Positions 9,426 to 24,329 of a DNA stretch of 64,000 nucleotides are shown here, piece by piece (within the stretch, counting starts at the first letter, position 1; the number at the start of each line of letters is the position of its first letter). Both the position numbers and the translations under genes were made by a program. The notes beneath the pieces were generated by a model. It was not told where the DNA came from. It worked only from the letters and a program-made list of their open reading frames with translations, and did no database searches. This DNA is from Otis tarda (lineage: Eukaryota > Chordata > Aves > Otidiformes > Otididae): assembly GCA_026413225.1 (NCBI GenBank), contig CM048557.1, forward strand, positions 67,198,987 to 67,262,986, in the 5' to 3' direction.

Positions 9426-12400
9426 TACCATCATTGTTTTGCAGCAATATGAGCTGGCGTTTGCTTTCGAATACAGCAGGAAGTTTTCCTCTTTAAAGCC
9501 ACATGATAAATAATTCCCCCCCATTTCACACTGAGGACGCCAGCTCCAGCCTAAACTGGCACTTGGCAACGGCTCGTAACGGGATAAGGCTCAGCAGGGG
9601 ACCCAGCTTCCACCCAACCTCCCCCAAGACCCAACTTTTAATTCAAACAGCTCGTCCTCCCTAGGATCCCTCTCCAGCTCAGAGAAACGAATTCCTCTGC
9701 AGAAGATGGCATTAAATGCTTACAGTGGACATGTGCTGCGGATCCTCTTCTGGATGAGCTTCCTCCCGCTGGCAAACAGCCCAACGCAAGTGTCTCCTCA
9801 CCAAGGGCCCATTCACCTCGCGCCCCACGGCGGCAGCAGCTTTTGGCTCTGCCCCGTTCAGCGGAGCACGCTGCGGGATGTAGGTGGGACTGTACCAGAC
9901 AAGTAATTGCTTTAAAAACAACCGGGGTGGTGGCAGAGGGGGAAGAGACAAGGAGACATATACTTAAGCCATCGCTAAGCCAAGTGAAACAAATTCAGAG
10001 GTTGACAGCCCGCACAGCTTGGTGCAAGAGTTTGAGGGTGACGCGGTACGGGAAGCCCTTGCCCTAATCCCAACCACAACAGCAGGATCTCCTGCAGACA
10101 ACAGAACTTAGGACCTGAAACTAAACCCAAAGGCGTGCCAACTGACTTGGCAGCACGGCCCTTCCCTGCTGAGCGCCATGAGAAAATTGGAAAGAGGACA
10201 GGAAGACAGCTATCGGTGTTTTCTCTCTCCGTCTCTCATTTCAGAGGGAGGGCTCCCTTCGGAAAGCGACACTACGGAGCTGAAGTGCTCGTGCTATTAC
10301 GCTGACTGTCCCTTGTTACTCATCTAGGTGTAACTTCTAACTGCACTTTACGACAGCTTACGATCTGCTGCACGGGGGATACAAAGTCCCCGTTCTGCCG
10401 TCTTCACTGTCATCAAACGGGTCAACTTGATCAGCAGATCTCCAGAACGAAAGCACCTGCTTTCAACAGCGCACCAGCAGCTTTTAACCTTGGATTTCCC
10501 GCATCGCCAAGAGATTCTGCGGGCAAGAGTGACCAAAAAAAGAAAATTTTACCTTATGCTGTTATCAGCATAACAGATGTCTGCAGGCACGCACACGTTT
10601 AGATCAAGTTAACTTAAATTCCACTGAATTGTGAGGAGCAGTTATAGCCGATTCTCCCACTACAACGACCTTGAAAACTTATTTGGGAAAACCAGATCCA
10701 AGATGAGGCATGCAAAGGCCGTGTCTATCTACCCGCTATCCCTCTTCAGACCACGACCCTCAGCACCGCAACCTCTGCCCGCGCACCGGCGGCACGCACG
10801 CCCAAGTATCGGTGACTGCCAGGCGGAGCCGGCACTGCGCACGTAGAGCTCGCCGCTCCCAGCGTCACAAATACCGATTCCCACCCACAGATCGCAGCCG
10901 GACCCAAGTCCACGCCAGATCTGTCTCGTGGTGTAACGCGGTGACAATCTCACAGCACATACTCGTCGATTAGAAGCTTATATTAAAGTTGAAACTTGCA
11001 TTTCTTGATTTGTCAGATGACACTTGACATACTCCTCTACTACATGCCTGGCGAGTAACGGCTGTTCGAAGTGTATGGAGTTGCCTTCTAAAAATTGGAA
11101 GTTTGTGCTTAATTTCAGAAATAGGAATGAAAAATTCCTTAGACGCCCAAGGACTCCTGCTAGACAGAGGCTAAGGACAACCTTCCTCTCAACATCCCGC
11201 CCTTTGGAGGGCGCGGAGGTGGTTTTAAACAGGCTGGTCAGTGAATCCATGCCAGAGCCGTTGCTGCGTGCAGAACTTGCCTGCAGAGAGTTCAGACTTC
11301 TGCCTTCACAGTTCCCACACCGTGGCTCTAACCACGCACGTCATCACCACTTTGCAAGACCCTGGATTTGTTTTTCAAAACTACCGACCCCCCGAAGAAT
11401 TACGTAGATAAGTATCACTTGTCAGATGCCCCCCAAAAATTTGATTCAAGTTTTTTGAGTCTGCAGGGCAGTAAGCAATTAACACAACGGGATCAGCATA
11501 CCCATGTCCTCATCTCTGCCCATGGCGAACGGTTCCAAGAGACAACTCACTTCAGGGATCCAGAGGAGCAGACAATCCCAGAGCTGAACACTGTGAAGAT
11601 AAAGCATTGGCCGCACACTGTATTGTTCTGTTAACAGATGTAAGGATGACATTTGGTGCATGGTCTAAGAAAAGTTTGTTTGCTAACCCTTAGAGGGGAT
11701 AAATATTTGTTTCCACTCTTTACCCCTCGCTGCTGCCATTTTTACCTTCCTGAAAGGGTGAAGGTGTAGACAAAGGCAGCAGCATGGAGCAGCTTAGTGT
11801 GAACCGTTCTGCAAGCCACAAAGAATTTCAGTGTAGCAATGAGCGATGGTCAAACTTTATAGTTCACACCACTGCCAAGCCCTGGAGTTTCTCCAACACA
11901 ATTATATGCCTTGTCCCATCAAACTCCTGGTACGCGTATCAACACGCTGCTTTGCGGGTCACTTACCGCATCCACGTGTCAATCTAGCATAGAAATTGTT
12001 CAGAGCCAGGAAAAAAAAAACCAAAAACAAAACCCACACACTCCCCACAGATTAAAAAAAAAAAAAAAGTCCCATTCCTCCTCTAGAACAAGCAAGATCA
12101 GATCTTTTTTCTCTTAATTAACAAGGTGGTTTGCGAAGAGGCAATACCTGAGGCTGACATGCTGAAATATGGCAATGGTCGCATCCACACTCAATCTGCC
12201 TTATGCACAGGCTGCAAAAAGCACAAAAGGAAGAGGAAAAACACTCACAGAAGTCAAGTAGTTCTCATTTTATATTCAGTCTTTGCAAATCAAGGATGTC
12301 CTCTTTTTACTAGTCATTCAAGGCAAAAGTCTACACAAGCACGTCAAAAGCAGTGATTGAAAAACAGTAAACGCGACAGTCTTGAAAATACGTTTAATGT

Positions 12401-14649
12401 CTAATCTTATACAAAAGTGACAGCATTTTCAAAAAAATATCAAATCCTGTATTTATAGCTTCTCACTATCATACAGCAATATTTGTTTCATCTAAAGAAA
12501 ATACAGCAGCAGGTGATAATCTATACTTTAAAGATGTGATTGCTTATATTTCATATTGTAAACAAAGGCAGGATGGCAATCTCAAAGCACAAGTGAAAAT
12601 GAACTCCTCAGCAATTGAACTCCGATGATGCAGAGAAATGTACAAATTCCATTGCAAAAGCTTCAGGCCAGAAGTTGCTCACACTTGACATAAACATGTG
12701 ATAAAGTTACTACACGGTATATAGCGACAACTTGGGTTTTTACACAATAGATTAACAGGTATACCCTTTTCACTGCTAGGCAAAGAACTCTGCTCACAAA
12801 AACAAAGGGGTTATGAAACAGCTTTCATGACCTCAAGGAATACGAATATACATTGAAAAACATCCCATATATACTGAATTTTAGCCTAAATGTTCCAGTA
12901 ATAAATCCTGCCTATTTCAGGAAGAACCTAGAAGTCTAGTTACTTTTACAAATCTCCTTTCCAAAAAATCGCTGCGTTTGCTTTACCCTTTCCGACCTCT
13001 TCCCGTTCCCTGCAAAGACATGGGGCCAGTGCAATTCCAAACTGGAGTGCTGCTGCTGCATGATCCGTTCATTTGGAATAAATGTTTTTTTTTTCATTAC
13101 GTTGATTTATAATGTAAGGCTGCAGGTATCACAAAAGCACTTGAGCAAATGTGGTAAATGTTCTCCTACGCTTATTTTTACTCAGTCTTGCCAAGATCTA
13201 AGCCAAGTCTGCTGTTCAGGGGGGCAACTGGGGCTTGTTTATGGTCAGTGAAGATCTGCACTTTTGGTTCCTGTTTCTAGGGTTACAGATGCTAGGCTTT
13301 AAGGTGAAATGTTAAGTGTTTTTGTTCAGCTCCAGTATTGTCTTCCTCAAACAAAAAAAAACCTACACGTACCTCTGCTATTAGCGTTCATGACATCAGA
13401 TTAAAACAGCCACAGCTAAGCTGACTGCTTTCTTCTGCAAAAAAATATTGCAGGACTTTGCCATAAAGGCCAAAACTGATAACAAGCATCACCACCAGGT
13501 CACCCCATTTGTTTTTGTTTGGTTTTTTTTTGTTGTTTTTTGGTTTTTGTTTTTGTTTTTTTTAAAGAAGTCCACCACATGCATGCAGGAAGCCACAATA
13601 AGGTACTGGAAGAGAATTAACTTGCTTTCACAGTTCCATGATACAAAGACTGCCTAATGAGCTACCGTGTTAAGCTAAATTTGTTCCTAATTCTACCTAC
13701 AGAGCCTAAGTTAGGACGTCCCCCACGGGGGATGAAACAAACTGTCCATGGTCCAAGTGTAGGCTATGAAGTACCACAAAGAGTGCCAGAACTCCTCACT
13801 GACACGTGGCAGTGTGTCTTGGTAACGCTAAAGTAACATTGCGGCAAACCCCTCGCATGCTCTTTGCACAGATATGGCAAGAATATGAAAACTTACTGCA
13901 GTGCCCCCTCAGAGGAGGGACAGCTACACAGCAGTGCACAGGCTTCTAGACATTCAGTTACTCCCAACTTACACTTACTCAGTGAGGTATGCAGACACCT
14001 AGCTGAGAACAGAGGACTTCTCCCCGTTCCAACATTCAGCGGAGCCCCAACGAGACCTCCTCGTTCTCAACTGTGGCAGTAAGGACGACACAAAGGATCT
14101 CTGTAGCTGACAGAACTCAACGCCATGCCAAAAAACTGTCGGGAAGGGAATTGTCGGGCTGGGGGTTTTTTGATCTTTTAAGCTCAAGTTCAGTTTCCAG
14201 AGAGTCTGAAAAACTCGGCCGAGTTTACACGACCCAGCAGCAAAGTCAAATTTTAGATGACTGGAACCCAGGTTAGAAACAGGGAAGTACCTTACCTAAG
14301 TGGGAATGAGTTTCCCTTTACGTAGACCAAGCCAAACTTCCAACCACCACAGAATAAGAACTGGCAAGACGATGTCCTCATTTGCATGCATAAAACTCAC
14401 ATTTGTTGAATCAAAGTTAACTGCACATCCAGGTTATTTAATTTGCACACAAATGCCTGTCTGTGAACGCGAACAGTGTGCTGACAGGTCAGACCGAGTG
14501 TTTCAAAGGTGTATCTTCTCTTCTGCAGTCCCAGATCGAGCAATTGTTTTGAGTATATACAAAACGCTGAGAAAACCTTCAGGTTCACATGCTCTGTCTC
14601 TTTAGTTTGAATTACCGTAGCATGTTCAAAAATTAGGTTTCTTGACAAA
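9426..14649. other. Intergenic DNA, possibly including distal MAPK1IP1L 3' UTR
   Basis: No exon was recognised. From about 12360 the DNA becomes AT-rich and 3' UTR-like. It could belong to a long MAPK1IP1L 3' UTR, but no transcript end can be fixed from sequence. Homopolymer A and T runs occur at about 12055, 13085 and 13530. Confidence 0.35.
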
Positions 14650-15102
14650 AATCTTGAAACACTTTTTTATTGACATTTTAGAATAACCTGAAAATAGACA
14701 AAATATGACTATCCATCCATCCAGTGACCAGCACAAGTCTGGCAACAAGACTTAAAGCATTCAAAGAAATTTAATAACTTTTTTTTTTTTAAAGTCTTTG
14801 GGCCTGATTCTTTATAACCGTTACTTGGCAACCCCCATTTTTCCAAGGAACACTTGCCAACGTAAGAACCACAGATGTTAGTTTTATTTCTGCTCTTCGT
14901 AATTCATTTTATTAAACCAAACAATGACGCCAGCACATGAGCAAGGTAAATTTACGCAAACTGCTCCTTCATACCTCAAATGCACATACAAGAGGCAAGT
15001 ATTCTTCATAGCCCCAAACATTACTGAAACAAAAACTGTAAAAATCTCTGTAAGTAGTAGATGAAGGTGGAAAGCTACAGTATTTTGTTGCCCGGAATGT
15101 AT
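14650..15102 (-). other. MAPK1IP1L: MAPK1IP1L 3' UTR (proximal part, inferred)
   Basis: Sequence downstream of the MAPK1IP1L stop codon. Candidate minus-strand AATAAA polyadenylation signals lie at 14908-14913, 14883-14888 and 14666-14671. Which one is used, or whether the UTR runs on towards 12.4 kb, cannot be told from sequence. Confidence 0.5.
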
Positions 15103-16827
<1,725 letters not shown>

Positions 16828-17979
16828 TTTGCTGAAAAGTAAGGTAAGATAAAGTGAAATTTGTTGAAAATAATAAAAGTATTTCAAGCAAGAGTTCACG
16901 AGACAAACTCTACATTTGTCTCATTCAAACCACAGCAAGTGTTGAACTGGCAGCATCTCTTAGCAGGGGCTTTGTTTTAACGACCCTGGCCCATACAGAT
17001 ATACTTTCCTCTTGCGAAAGTTCTCATTAAAAGGAAATCTTCAGCCTCTACCTGTCTCGTCTCAGACAGGACCAACGCATAATGTAAATGGGTCACATTA
17101 CGCTAAGAAAAAAAATATTTCAAATATTAATACCGAGTAGGCAGCCTACCCAGACAGTGATGCCTGTGAAGTATTCAAGGTCTTTTCTAAACTGGGAGTC
17201 AGGGAAGTTACGGCAGGCTGCTTGCAGGCGAAATTAATGCACCTAAACCAAAACATTACTAAATCCCCATGCAGATCTCATGAAATAAAATAACTAGTTT
17301 GCTGACACTTTATCCTCCAATGACGTCAGAACGTGCGAAGGGTTGTGGGTGCTCTCATGTACGTTCACTGACTCCAGCTAACGAGCCTTAACTGAACACA
17401 GACACGGCAAAGGTCTAACACGTACCTGACTTCTCACCACTCGACACTTACAAGAAGCATTCAAAATAGGGACCAGTGAATTATGTCCTATCTTGTCATG
17501 AAGGCACCTACTGCACTGGGAGCTTTCCAGAGCTTCACCACAATGAAGGCTGACTGGCTTTGTCAACCTTTATCAGGACTTGAGGTGAAGAACTCTTGAA
17601 AGGATGATCAAGGGCAGGTGAAATAGGTGCACGTGCCCCAGTGCAGCCAGAAAGTTCTAAGGGAGAGCACAGGAGATAGAGAGGAATGAAAGAGAAGAGA
17701 AAAAAAAAAAAAAGCAAAATATAAGCGTGCAAGTACTACTGCCAGGTTGATCCCCATGAAAAACAATCCTTGTTTTCCCATGTTGATGGTGAAGACCAGA
17801 CTTCCAAAACAGAAACTGGTCTCAGGGATGGACGTTTGCACGGACAGCCTCCAATAAATAGGTGTATAAGCTCCATTACATCAAAAATACACAGTGTAAA
17901 TAATGCATGTATAAACCAGAGTCTTCTCCAAAGCAGTATTGTAAGTTTATTACTATCTACACAATTTTCTAATCTTATG

Positions 17980-18855
17980 ACAGTACTGGATCAGAACAAT
18001 GGGCCATTTAGCTCAGCATCCCATTTTACGTTCAGCAATGACAGCAGGGAAGAACAAGAACAGGGATGGCACTCACCCCAATATTTCAGTGCTTCCAAGC
18101 TCAGAGACTTCCTAATTTGTAGGCAATTACCTCGAAGAATTTATTTTCCCACAAACACATCTAGCTTCCCTGCTCGTACCTACAACATCCAGTGGCAAGG
18201 ACTCCACAGGGCTGCTATTTGTTACACAAAAAGGCATCTTTTTTTTTTCTAAACCTGGATCTTGCTAGTTACAGTTGTTGCTCCTCCACTCCTGCAGCTG
18301 AGGAAAGCAGTAAATCTATTCTTATCCACCCTGCCCATGCTGATCATTATTCTACAGATTTTTACCGTTTTCTCTTAGCTGTTCCTCCTCCAGGCTGAGC
18401 TCCAGCTTATTCACTGACCCTTGTGCAGGAGCTACTCCATACCTTTGATCATCCTCACCGTCTCTCTTTGAGGCTTTTCCAATTCTTTTGTATCTTTTGA
18501 TATGAATAACAAAAAGAACCGCAAGGAATTGAACATGTGGAATAACCATTGACTTATACAGTTTCATAATTATGTTCTGGTTTGTCTTCTATTTCCTCCC
18601 TAATACTTCTTCGTGTTTCATCTGCCTTTGGATCACTACTGAACTGACACTTCTTCGGCAATATTTCATTCCTCGGTATTAGGGGTCAGCCCATCATTTT
18701 ATGTATGAAATTATATGCACCACTCCACATTTATCTACTTTGAAATGCAGATTTATCGACATTGAATTTTATCTGCCATTTTATTACCTAATCTTTACTT
18801 TCCTGAATGGCTTCGTATCAACAAGACACTGCTCATCTCATTTCCCACTGCTCAT
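17980..18855 (-). mobile_element. Ancient CR1 LINE copy (amniote-age)
   Basis: A long, highly diverged reverse-oriented element. The 3' part reads ACTGGATCAGAACAATGGGC and CCATTTAGCTCAGCATCCC. The middle has GGCAAGGACTCCACAGG, and the far part has GACATTGAATTTTATCTGCC. These follow in order the landmarks of the old CR1 family common in turtles and crocodilians, as I know it. The reading frame is destroyed by many stops, so this is a fossil older than the TCATAGAAT-tailed CR1s elsewhere in the window. Confidence 0.75.
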
Positions 18856-20559
18856 CTTTCTTTATTTACGACCACGCCGAGCAACCCCTGTGGAAACACA
18901 GTGAACTTCTCAAGTCCCACCTCATAATTTATAGAAACCTTTTAAGAAATACCTAATAACTTAAATAAACCTTTTAAATACATATCCACAAAGATAGCAC
19001 TCTGGTGGCAATCAGTGCCTAACTGCATGCATCTGAAGGTTTGTTAAAGCTCCAACAGCAGCAGTTCCTTCAAGTAAGTACAAATACCTGAACCTTTGTA
19101 TCAGCTGAGGTACGCTCTTCAGGTCAATGACTATTTGTTTAAAGTTGAAGAACTAACTGAACTACATCAGGAAAGTGGTTTCTGCTCCCATTATTAGCAG
19201 CCCAGCTGTTCAAGAGACGTTTACCAGAAAAAAAAAGCTCATTTTTTTTCCTCAACAGATACCTCTTGTGTTAAAAGAGTTCATTAGTTTTTGAAATGAA
19301 CCATCAGAAGCTGGTATGTGCTTTTTAGGTGGCATTGCAGTTCAAGTTACCTATACAGACACAGAAGCTATTTAACATAACAAACAAAACATAGGAAATC
19401 AATCATTAATAGAAACAAGTACAAAAGTAACTTTTTACATAAGCGTGCATGTATTCATAAGCAAAAATAAAAACAGGTTAGCAAAAAGCAACACCAACAC
19501 AGGCCGAGAGAATCATCTTTTCTTTAGGCAGATGGAGAGACAGGGTAAGACCAACTGAAAAACAGATCTACAAGAAACTGAAAAAAAACCCACAGAAGAA
19601 GTTAGAACATATGCTGCAAGGGAGAGAAGGAAGGGAGGAAACAGACCTGAAGGAGAACTCGGAAGAAAATCCTATGATCTGTCACAAAAGTGACAGAGTA
19701 GCCAATTTAAGTCGAAGCAGCAGAGGAACAGAGTTGAAACAGGCCTGCTTGCAAAATATCAACAAATACCCCCAACATTTGTCAACAGTTAATTTCAAAA
19801 TATTTCTGCGCCATGAAAATTAAGGAAACAATTCTGCTGCTTTTTGTGAAAAAAAAAAAAAAGCGTAGTTAAGCATAGCTTATAATGAGATTTAGTGGCT
19901 TTTTTATTTTGGCAAGCAGACTAGAGCAACATTTGTTGGCAACATTTGGCATAACTGAGTCAATGCCAAGCATGTCAAGGATCCTCTTGCAGACAGGATG
20001 GCCTGCTTCAGGGACATCTTTTAAACACACACTGAATCTGGGTACTGCCACCTTCATTTAATAAAAAAAGAAACTGAAATTGTCATCGGACACATTCAGA
20101 CAACGTATGAACTAATTTGTACGTAAATCCAGAATCCATGTTCCATTCAAGTTGTTCGACACTAGTATAAGGAGTTTCAATCCAAACCTTACGGAAATAT
20201 CAATTGTATTTGTAGGAGTATGGCCCAAGGCATCCACATGCTCACAAATGAGACTCAGAGACACGGTCAGACAGAAGACCTCCAGGTATCTCCATTTTAA
20301 AGTCCCCACAGGTCACGTGGGGGCTTGAGATTTTAGAAAAATGTACTGAATGGTGCCTCGACTGCATTTTTAGAGCCAGTAAACAAATGGACTCTGATTT
20401 TCTCTTGAAGCTTTCCTAGAAGAGCACCGCACAAGCACCGAAATGAGCAGAGAAAAGCAGATTCATGTAATAGATGTCCATTGTGCCACATCTCAACTCT
20501 ACTTCAAATTTTTCTTTCCTGGAGTTGGGGGGAAGAAAGAGCGAATGGAAGACAGAGGT

Positions 20560-20640
20560 TTCAGGAGCTTAAGTAATTTGGCCAGGGAGCAAAAAAACTG
20601 CAGAACCGGCAGCATTCAAATTGAAGTCCTGCTGGCATCC
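20560..20640 (-). repeat. MIR-like SINE remnant (weak)
   Basis: AGTAATTTGGCCAGGGAGC followed by CAGAACCGGCAGCATTCAAA resembles the reverse complement of the MIR core (track-record motif: aagtnacttgcccaggg, then gcagagccgggattcaaa). Diverged; a sequence search is needed to confirm. Confidence 0.4.
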
Positions 20641-23559
20641 ACTGCGCTGTAAGATAAGATTTCCTTTGTTTTCTGAAGGCCGCCGCCCCTGGAAACATCC
20701 CCTGCTCTCTCCAGAAGCAGAGCCTGCCAGCTCCACATCGGCTGGCTGGTCAGGGCACCATTCCTCAGCCACCTCCGAGAACAGTGCGTGGCCAGAAGTG
20801 CAAAACTAAAGGAAGGGAAAGACAGAAATGACCAATGTCTACAGAGAGAGGGGAAAAAAAAAAAAACAAAAAAACATCTAGGAGCAGAATCTCTCTCATC
20901 CTTTACCCAGGAGAGTGACGAGAGGGCACGAAGGACTTCCACTGCACCTACCCAGAAACCACATACAGGAAAATCTTCAGACCACGGACCAAGCCCTCCT
21001 GGACACCCATGAGCTGCTCCCAAAAACTAACAGCAGGTAGGTGAGACAAGCAAGCCTGCCAGGCTCCACAGCACAGGCTGGATGGAGGTTGAGAAGCGCT
21101 CTGACACAGCACTGGTAGGCTGATTCTACCAACAGTGTTTCAAGACCAAGTGGTGATTTTCAAAGAGGTCTATGAAAGACCTGGGTTTGAAAGCATGGTG
21201 CTACGTGAGGCACACTAAATCCATCAGCTTCCACAATAAAACAGCTCCACAGTGGCTTTTAAGCTCTAAAATCTCTCCGATCACATCCAGTCCAACGGAA
21301 ACTGATGGATGTAGCAGCATTTTTTCCCATGTTCTTGCCTTTCCTGGCTTTTATCCATCTCGAGTCCTTAGGGGCCCTTGTTAGAAAGAGCTGCCCTAAA
21401 CACTTTTCCTTTCTTTTACCAAAGCTATCCAAAACTAAGCATCAACTGCTTTTCTTTTTTTTTTTTTTTTCCCCTAAGTCGTATGACATTTTTCAAACAC
21501 TTGATGTGCCAGATTTAGTTCCTGTCTCCAAGATCATCTTTCAAACACAGAAAAACGCTTTCTAGACGCAACAGGCTCCGCTGCATCTCCACTGGGTGGC
21601 ATGGCTCCATCAGCAACGAGGTTCTTTTGTCACTGTAACATGACTAATGCCTACCAGCACAACCTCATCTACAACAAGATTTCTGCCCACATAAGTACAA
21701 CTACCCAACACAGCTATACAGACAAAATGGAAGAGAGACCAAATCTCTGACAGCTTCTAAATGTTTTCTAAAATATGCTAATTTCTGCAGCTTCTACCTT
21801 CAGGCATTAAATATCAACATTTTAGAGCAGGCCCTTCCCAATCTTTAATGCCTTCTCGGCAGCCGCACGAGGTATCGTGCAATCATCTGACCTGCACGTT
21901 TATTCACTGGGAGAATGAAGACAACTGGTAAACAGACTGAAGGGAAAAAACAACAGTTACATCATTAGTAGCTACTTGAGGTTTGGGGATCTGTTTGCCC
22001 CTTCCCATGTCTGTTTTGGCTGACAGAAAGGATCAAAGTCAGATTTTTAGTTTTCAGATTTTCAGGACAGATTTAATTAAGACCGAAAACCAAAACGTTG
22101 CATTTGCTATATATTATCAACTACTAGAATATTTTTTTTCTAAATAGAAGTCTTATCAGTTTCCAAGACCTGACAAACGCAAAGCCATAAGGAACTGTAA
22201 GCTGTTCCAGTCTTCCACCCACGACAGGCCGTTCAGCTGCACAGCTGCCTCCCCACCACGACCAGACCTAACCGCTTCACGCAGTCCCCACACCACAGGC
22301 AGATGGCTCCAAACGCAGCGAACGTACGTCGCTTCTGAGGGGGGCCTGTCTGCGCGCCAGCTGTGACACACGCCCAGCGGAGAACAGCGAGTCTCTGTCG
22401 CCAAAGGTCACCCCCCTGTCCACACCATCCTACCCTGTGAATTTTGCAAGAAAGAAAATTAGTCCAGCAGCTCAGAGTAATTAAAACATTTATTCCACAG
22501 CTGACTCTAAACTTTCTTGCGAGCTATGGAGCCCATTCTCGTCGTTATCCTCATTTTTAAAAGCATGCTTCATTTCTCATTCATAGCTTTAGCTTCCAAT
22601 TATCAATTCTTCAGAAGTCTTTCAGAACTAGCTGTAAAAGCTATTTGAAGAGTACCTGTGTTCTCCTCCTACCAAACCTATAAACTCAGAAATCATCAGC
22701 TTAATTATTTTTATTAGTTTTGGATAAAATAAACATACTGACCCTGTGCATGAGTGACTAACACCTTCACTGCAGGGATTTTTTTTCTGCTCCTCCCCCC
22801 AGTAAAAACATCAGAACTGCGCGTCATATTCCAGTTCTAGCCTCGACAGTGAAAAACAAAACCACACACCTTCCTGCTCCTGAATGAAAGCTCTTTTCCA
22901 GGATAACTGCTTTCCGGGATACAACCTCACCGCATGGCTACAGCTGGCATCACTCACATCTTGATTTGGCACTGTTAAAACGTACTTGAATGAACTAAAG
23001 TTTCAAAAGTATCTGGAGTGCTTTCCAGCTTTGACATTTCCCACACATTTTTGCATCAGCCGCTGGCCTCCACAGGTCTTGGGGAGGGTAGTTTCAGGGT
23101 GTGTCCGTTTTGTTTTAAAAAAAAATAAAAGCTACCTCTGCTCTTACACTGACTGACAGTACAGTTGAACAGCATCAGATTAACACTGTTTTCCACGGAA
23201 TTCACCCAGAAACAAGTTCTCTCTCAGGGATGAAACCTGCCAGGTAAGCAGTTCTCTCTGTGTCCTTTGCTACCGCACAGTGTAAGCTTTCCCAGTAAGT
23301 CAGCTACCTTAAATACATTCGCGTTTGATAAGGTGAACCAACTGCTCATAAACTGCGACAAGCTGACTTGCCTGACGCTTCCTTTAGTGAAGAACCTTCG
23401 AGTTAAACACTACGCGATCCACATTCATTTAGAGATTCACGTACAAATCCGACTGTACGGCACGGATACGCGCCGACAAGATATTTTACCCACTCAGGAC
23501 GCAGCAGCTACCCCCGCTACACAGAGCAGACCGGGCTCCGCTACAAACGATGCTCCTGC

Positions 23560-24260
23560 GCTTTGCAGACAGCGGCAGCAGCCGTTAGGCCGCCACCGGC
23601 ACCCCCAAGCGACAGGCCAGGCCGGGGATGGTTTCTGCCGCCGCCCACCCGAGGCCACGGACCCCTGGTATCACCCCCTCCGCAGCTCGCCGGGGCTGGG
23701 AGAGGCGGCGGCACCTCCCCGCCCGCCCTCCCGGGGGGCCGAGGGGGGGAAGCGGCAGCTGCGGGCCCGGCGCTGCCCGGGGGCGGTGTGGGGTGGAACC
23801 CCCGCCCCCCCCCCGGCCCCGCACCGGTCAGACCCTCCCTCCCTCCCTCCCGCTGGCTGAGGGGCCGGGCGAGCGGCGGGTACCTGGGCGGGAGGAGCGC
23901 GGCGCAGGCCCGGGAGCGGGGCGGGAGGAGCGGCCCCGCAGCACCACCGCCACCCCGACGCCCAGGCGGAAGCGGAACTACGTCACACGCCCCACCTACC
24001 CCCTTTCCCCACCGCCCGGAAGGGCGCGCGCGCCTAGCCCCACCCCTACCGCCGCGCGCGTCGCGCTCCACCCCCCCCCCCCCCATTTCCCGCCCTCGCG
24101 GTCACGTGGCTGCTTCCCGGCGGACCCGTCCCCGCTCCCCAGCTCTCCCCGGGGGCGCCGAGGGTCGGCAGCGCTCGGCCACGTTTATTCCCCCGCCCAC
24201 CGAAGGGTGCTGTCGGGGGCCAGAGGGCGACCTGTGGCCCTTTGCCGTCTGGGTTGAGTT
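23560..24260 (-). promoter_or_regulatory. CpG-island promoter of MAPK1IP1L
   Basis: Very GC- and CpG-rich island upstream of MAPK1IP1L. A minus-strand donor CAG|GTACCC at 23878-23886 would end a non-coding exon 1 at 23884. Above it lie an ETS-like plus CRE/ATF-like cluster (GCGGAAGCGGAACTACGTCA, 23966-23985), an E2F-like TTTCCCGCC (24086-24094) and a USF/E-box GTCACGTGGC (24101-24110). A C14 homopolymer is at 24071-24084. Sites are by consensus only. The long plus-strand frame across the island is a GC-composition effect. Confidence 0.75.
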
Positions 24261-24290
24261 TTCCCCTCAGCTGGCCCAAAATCCCACCGC

Positions 24291-24328
24291 ATTTCGCTTA
24301 CAGAGTTACATTTCGCTTACAGAGTTAC
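24291..24328. repeat. Perfect 19-bp tandem duplication
   Basis: The unit ATTTCGCTTACAGAGTTAC is present twice head to tail (24291-24309 and 24310-24328) without a mismatch, just outside the MAPK1IP1L CpG island. It looks like a recent small duplication. Confidence 0.95.
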
Positions 24329-24329
24329 C

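Larger units (their letters stand above)
16832..23883 (-). other. MAPK1IP1L: MAPK1IP1L intron 1 (inferred)
   Basis: The interval runs from the acceptor of the start-codon exon up to a candidate donor CAG|GTACCC at the CpG island. It holds the old CR1 listed separately at 17980-18855, a MIR-like remnant near 20560, several A/T homopolymers and no other recognisable exon. Confidence 0.6.
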
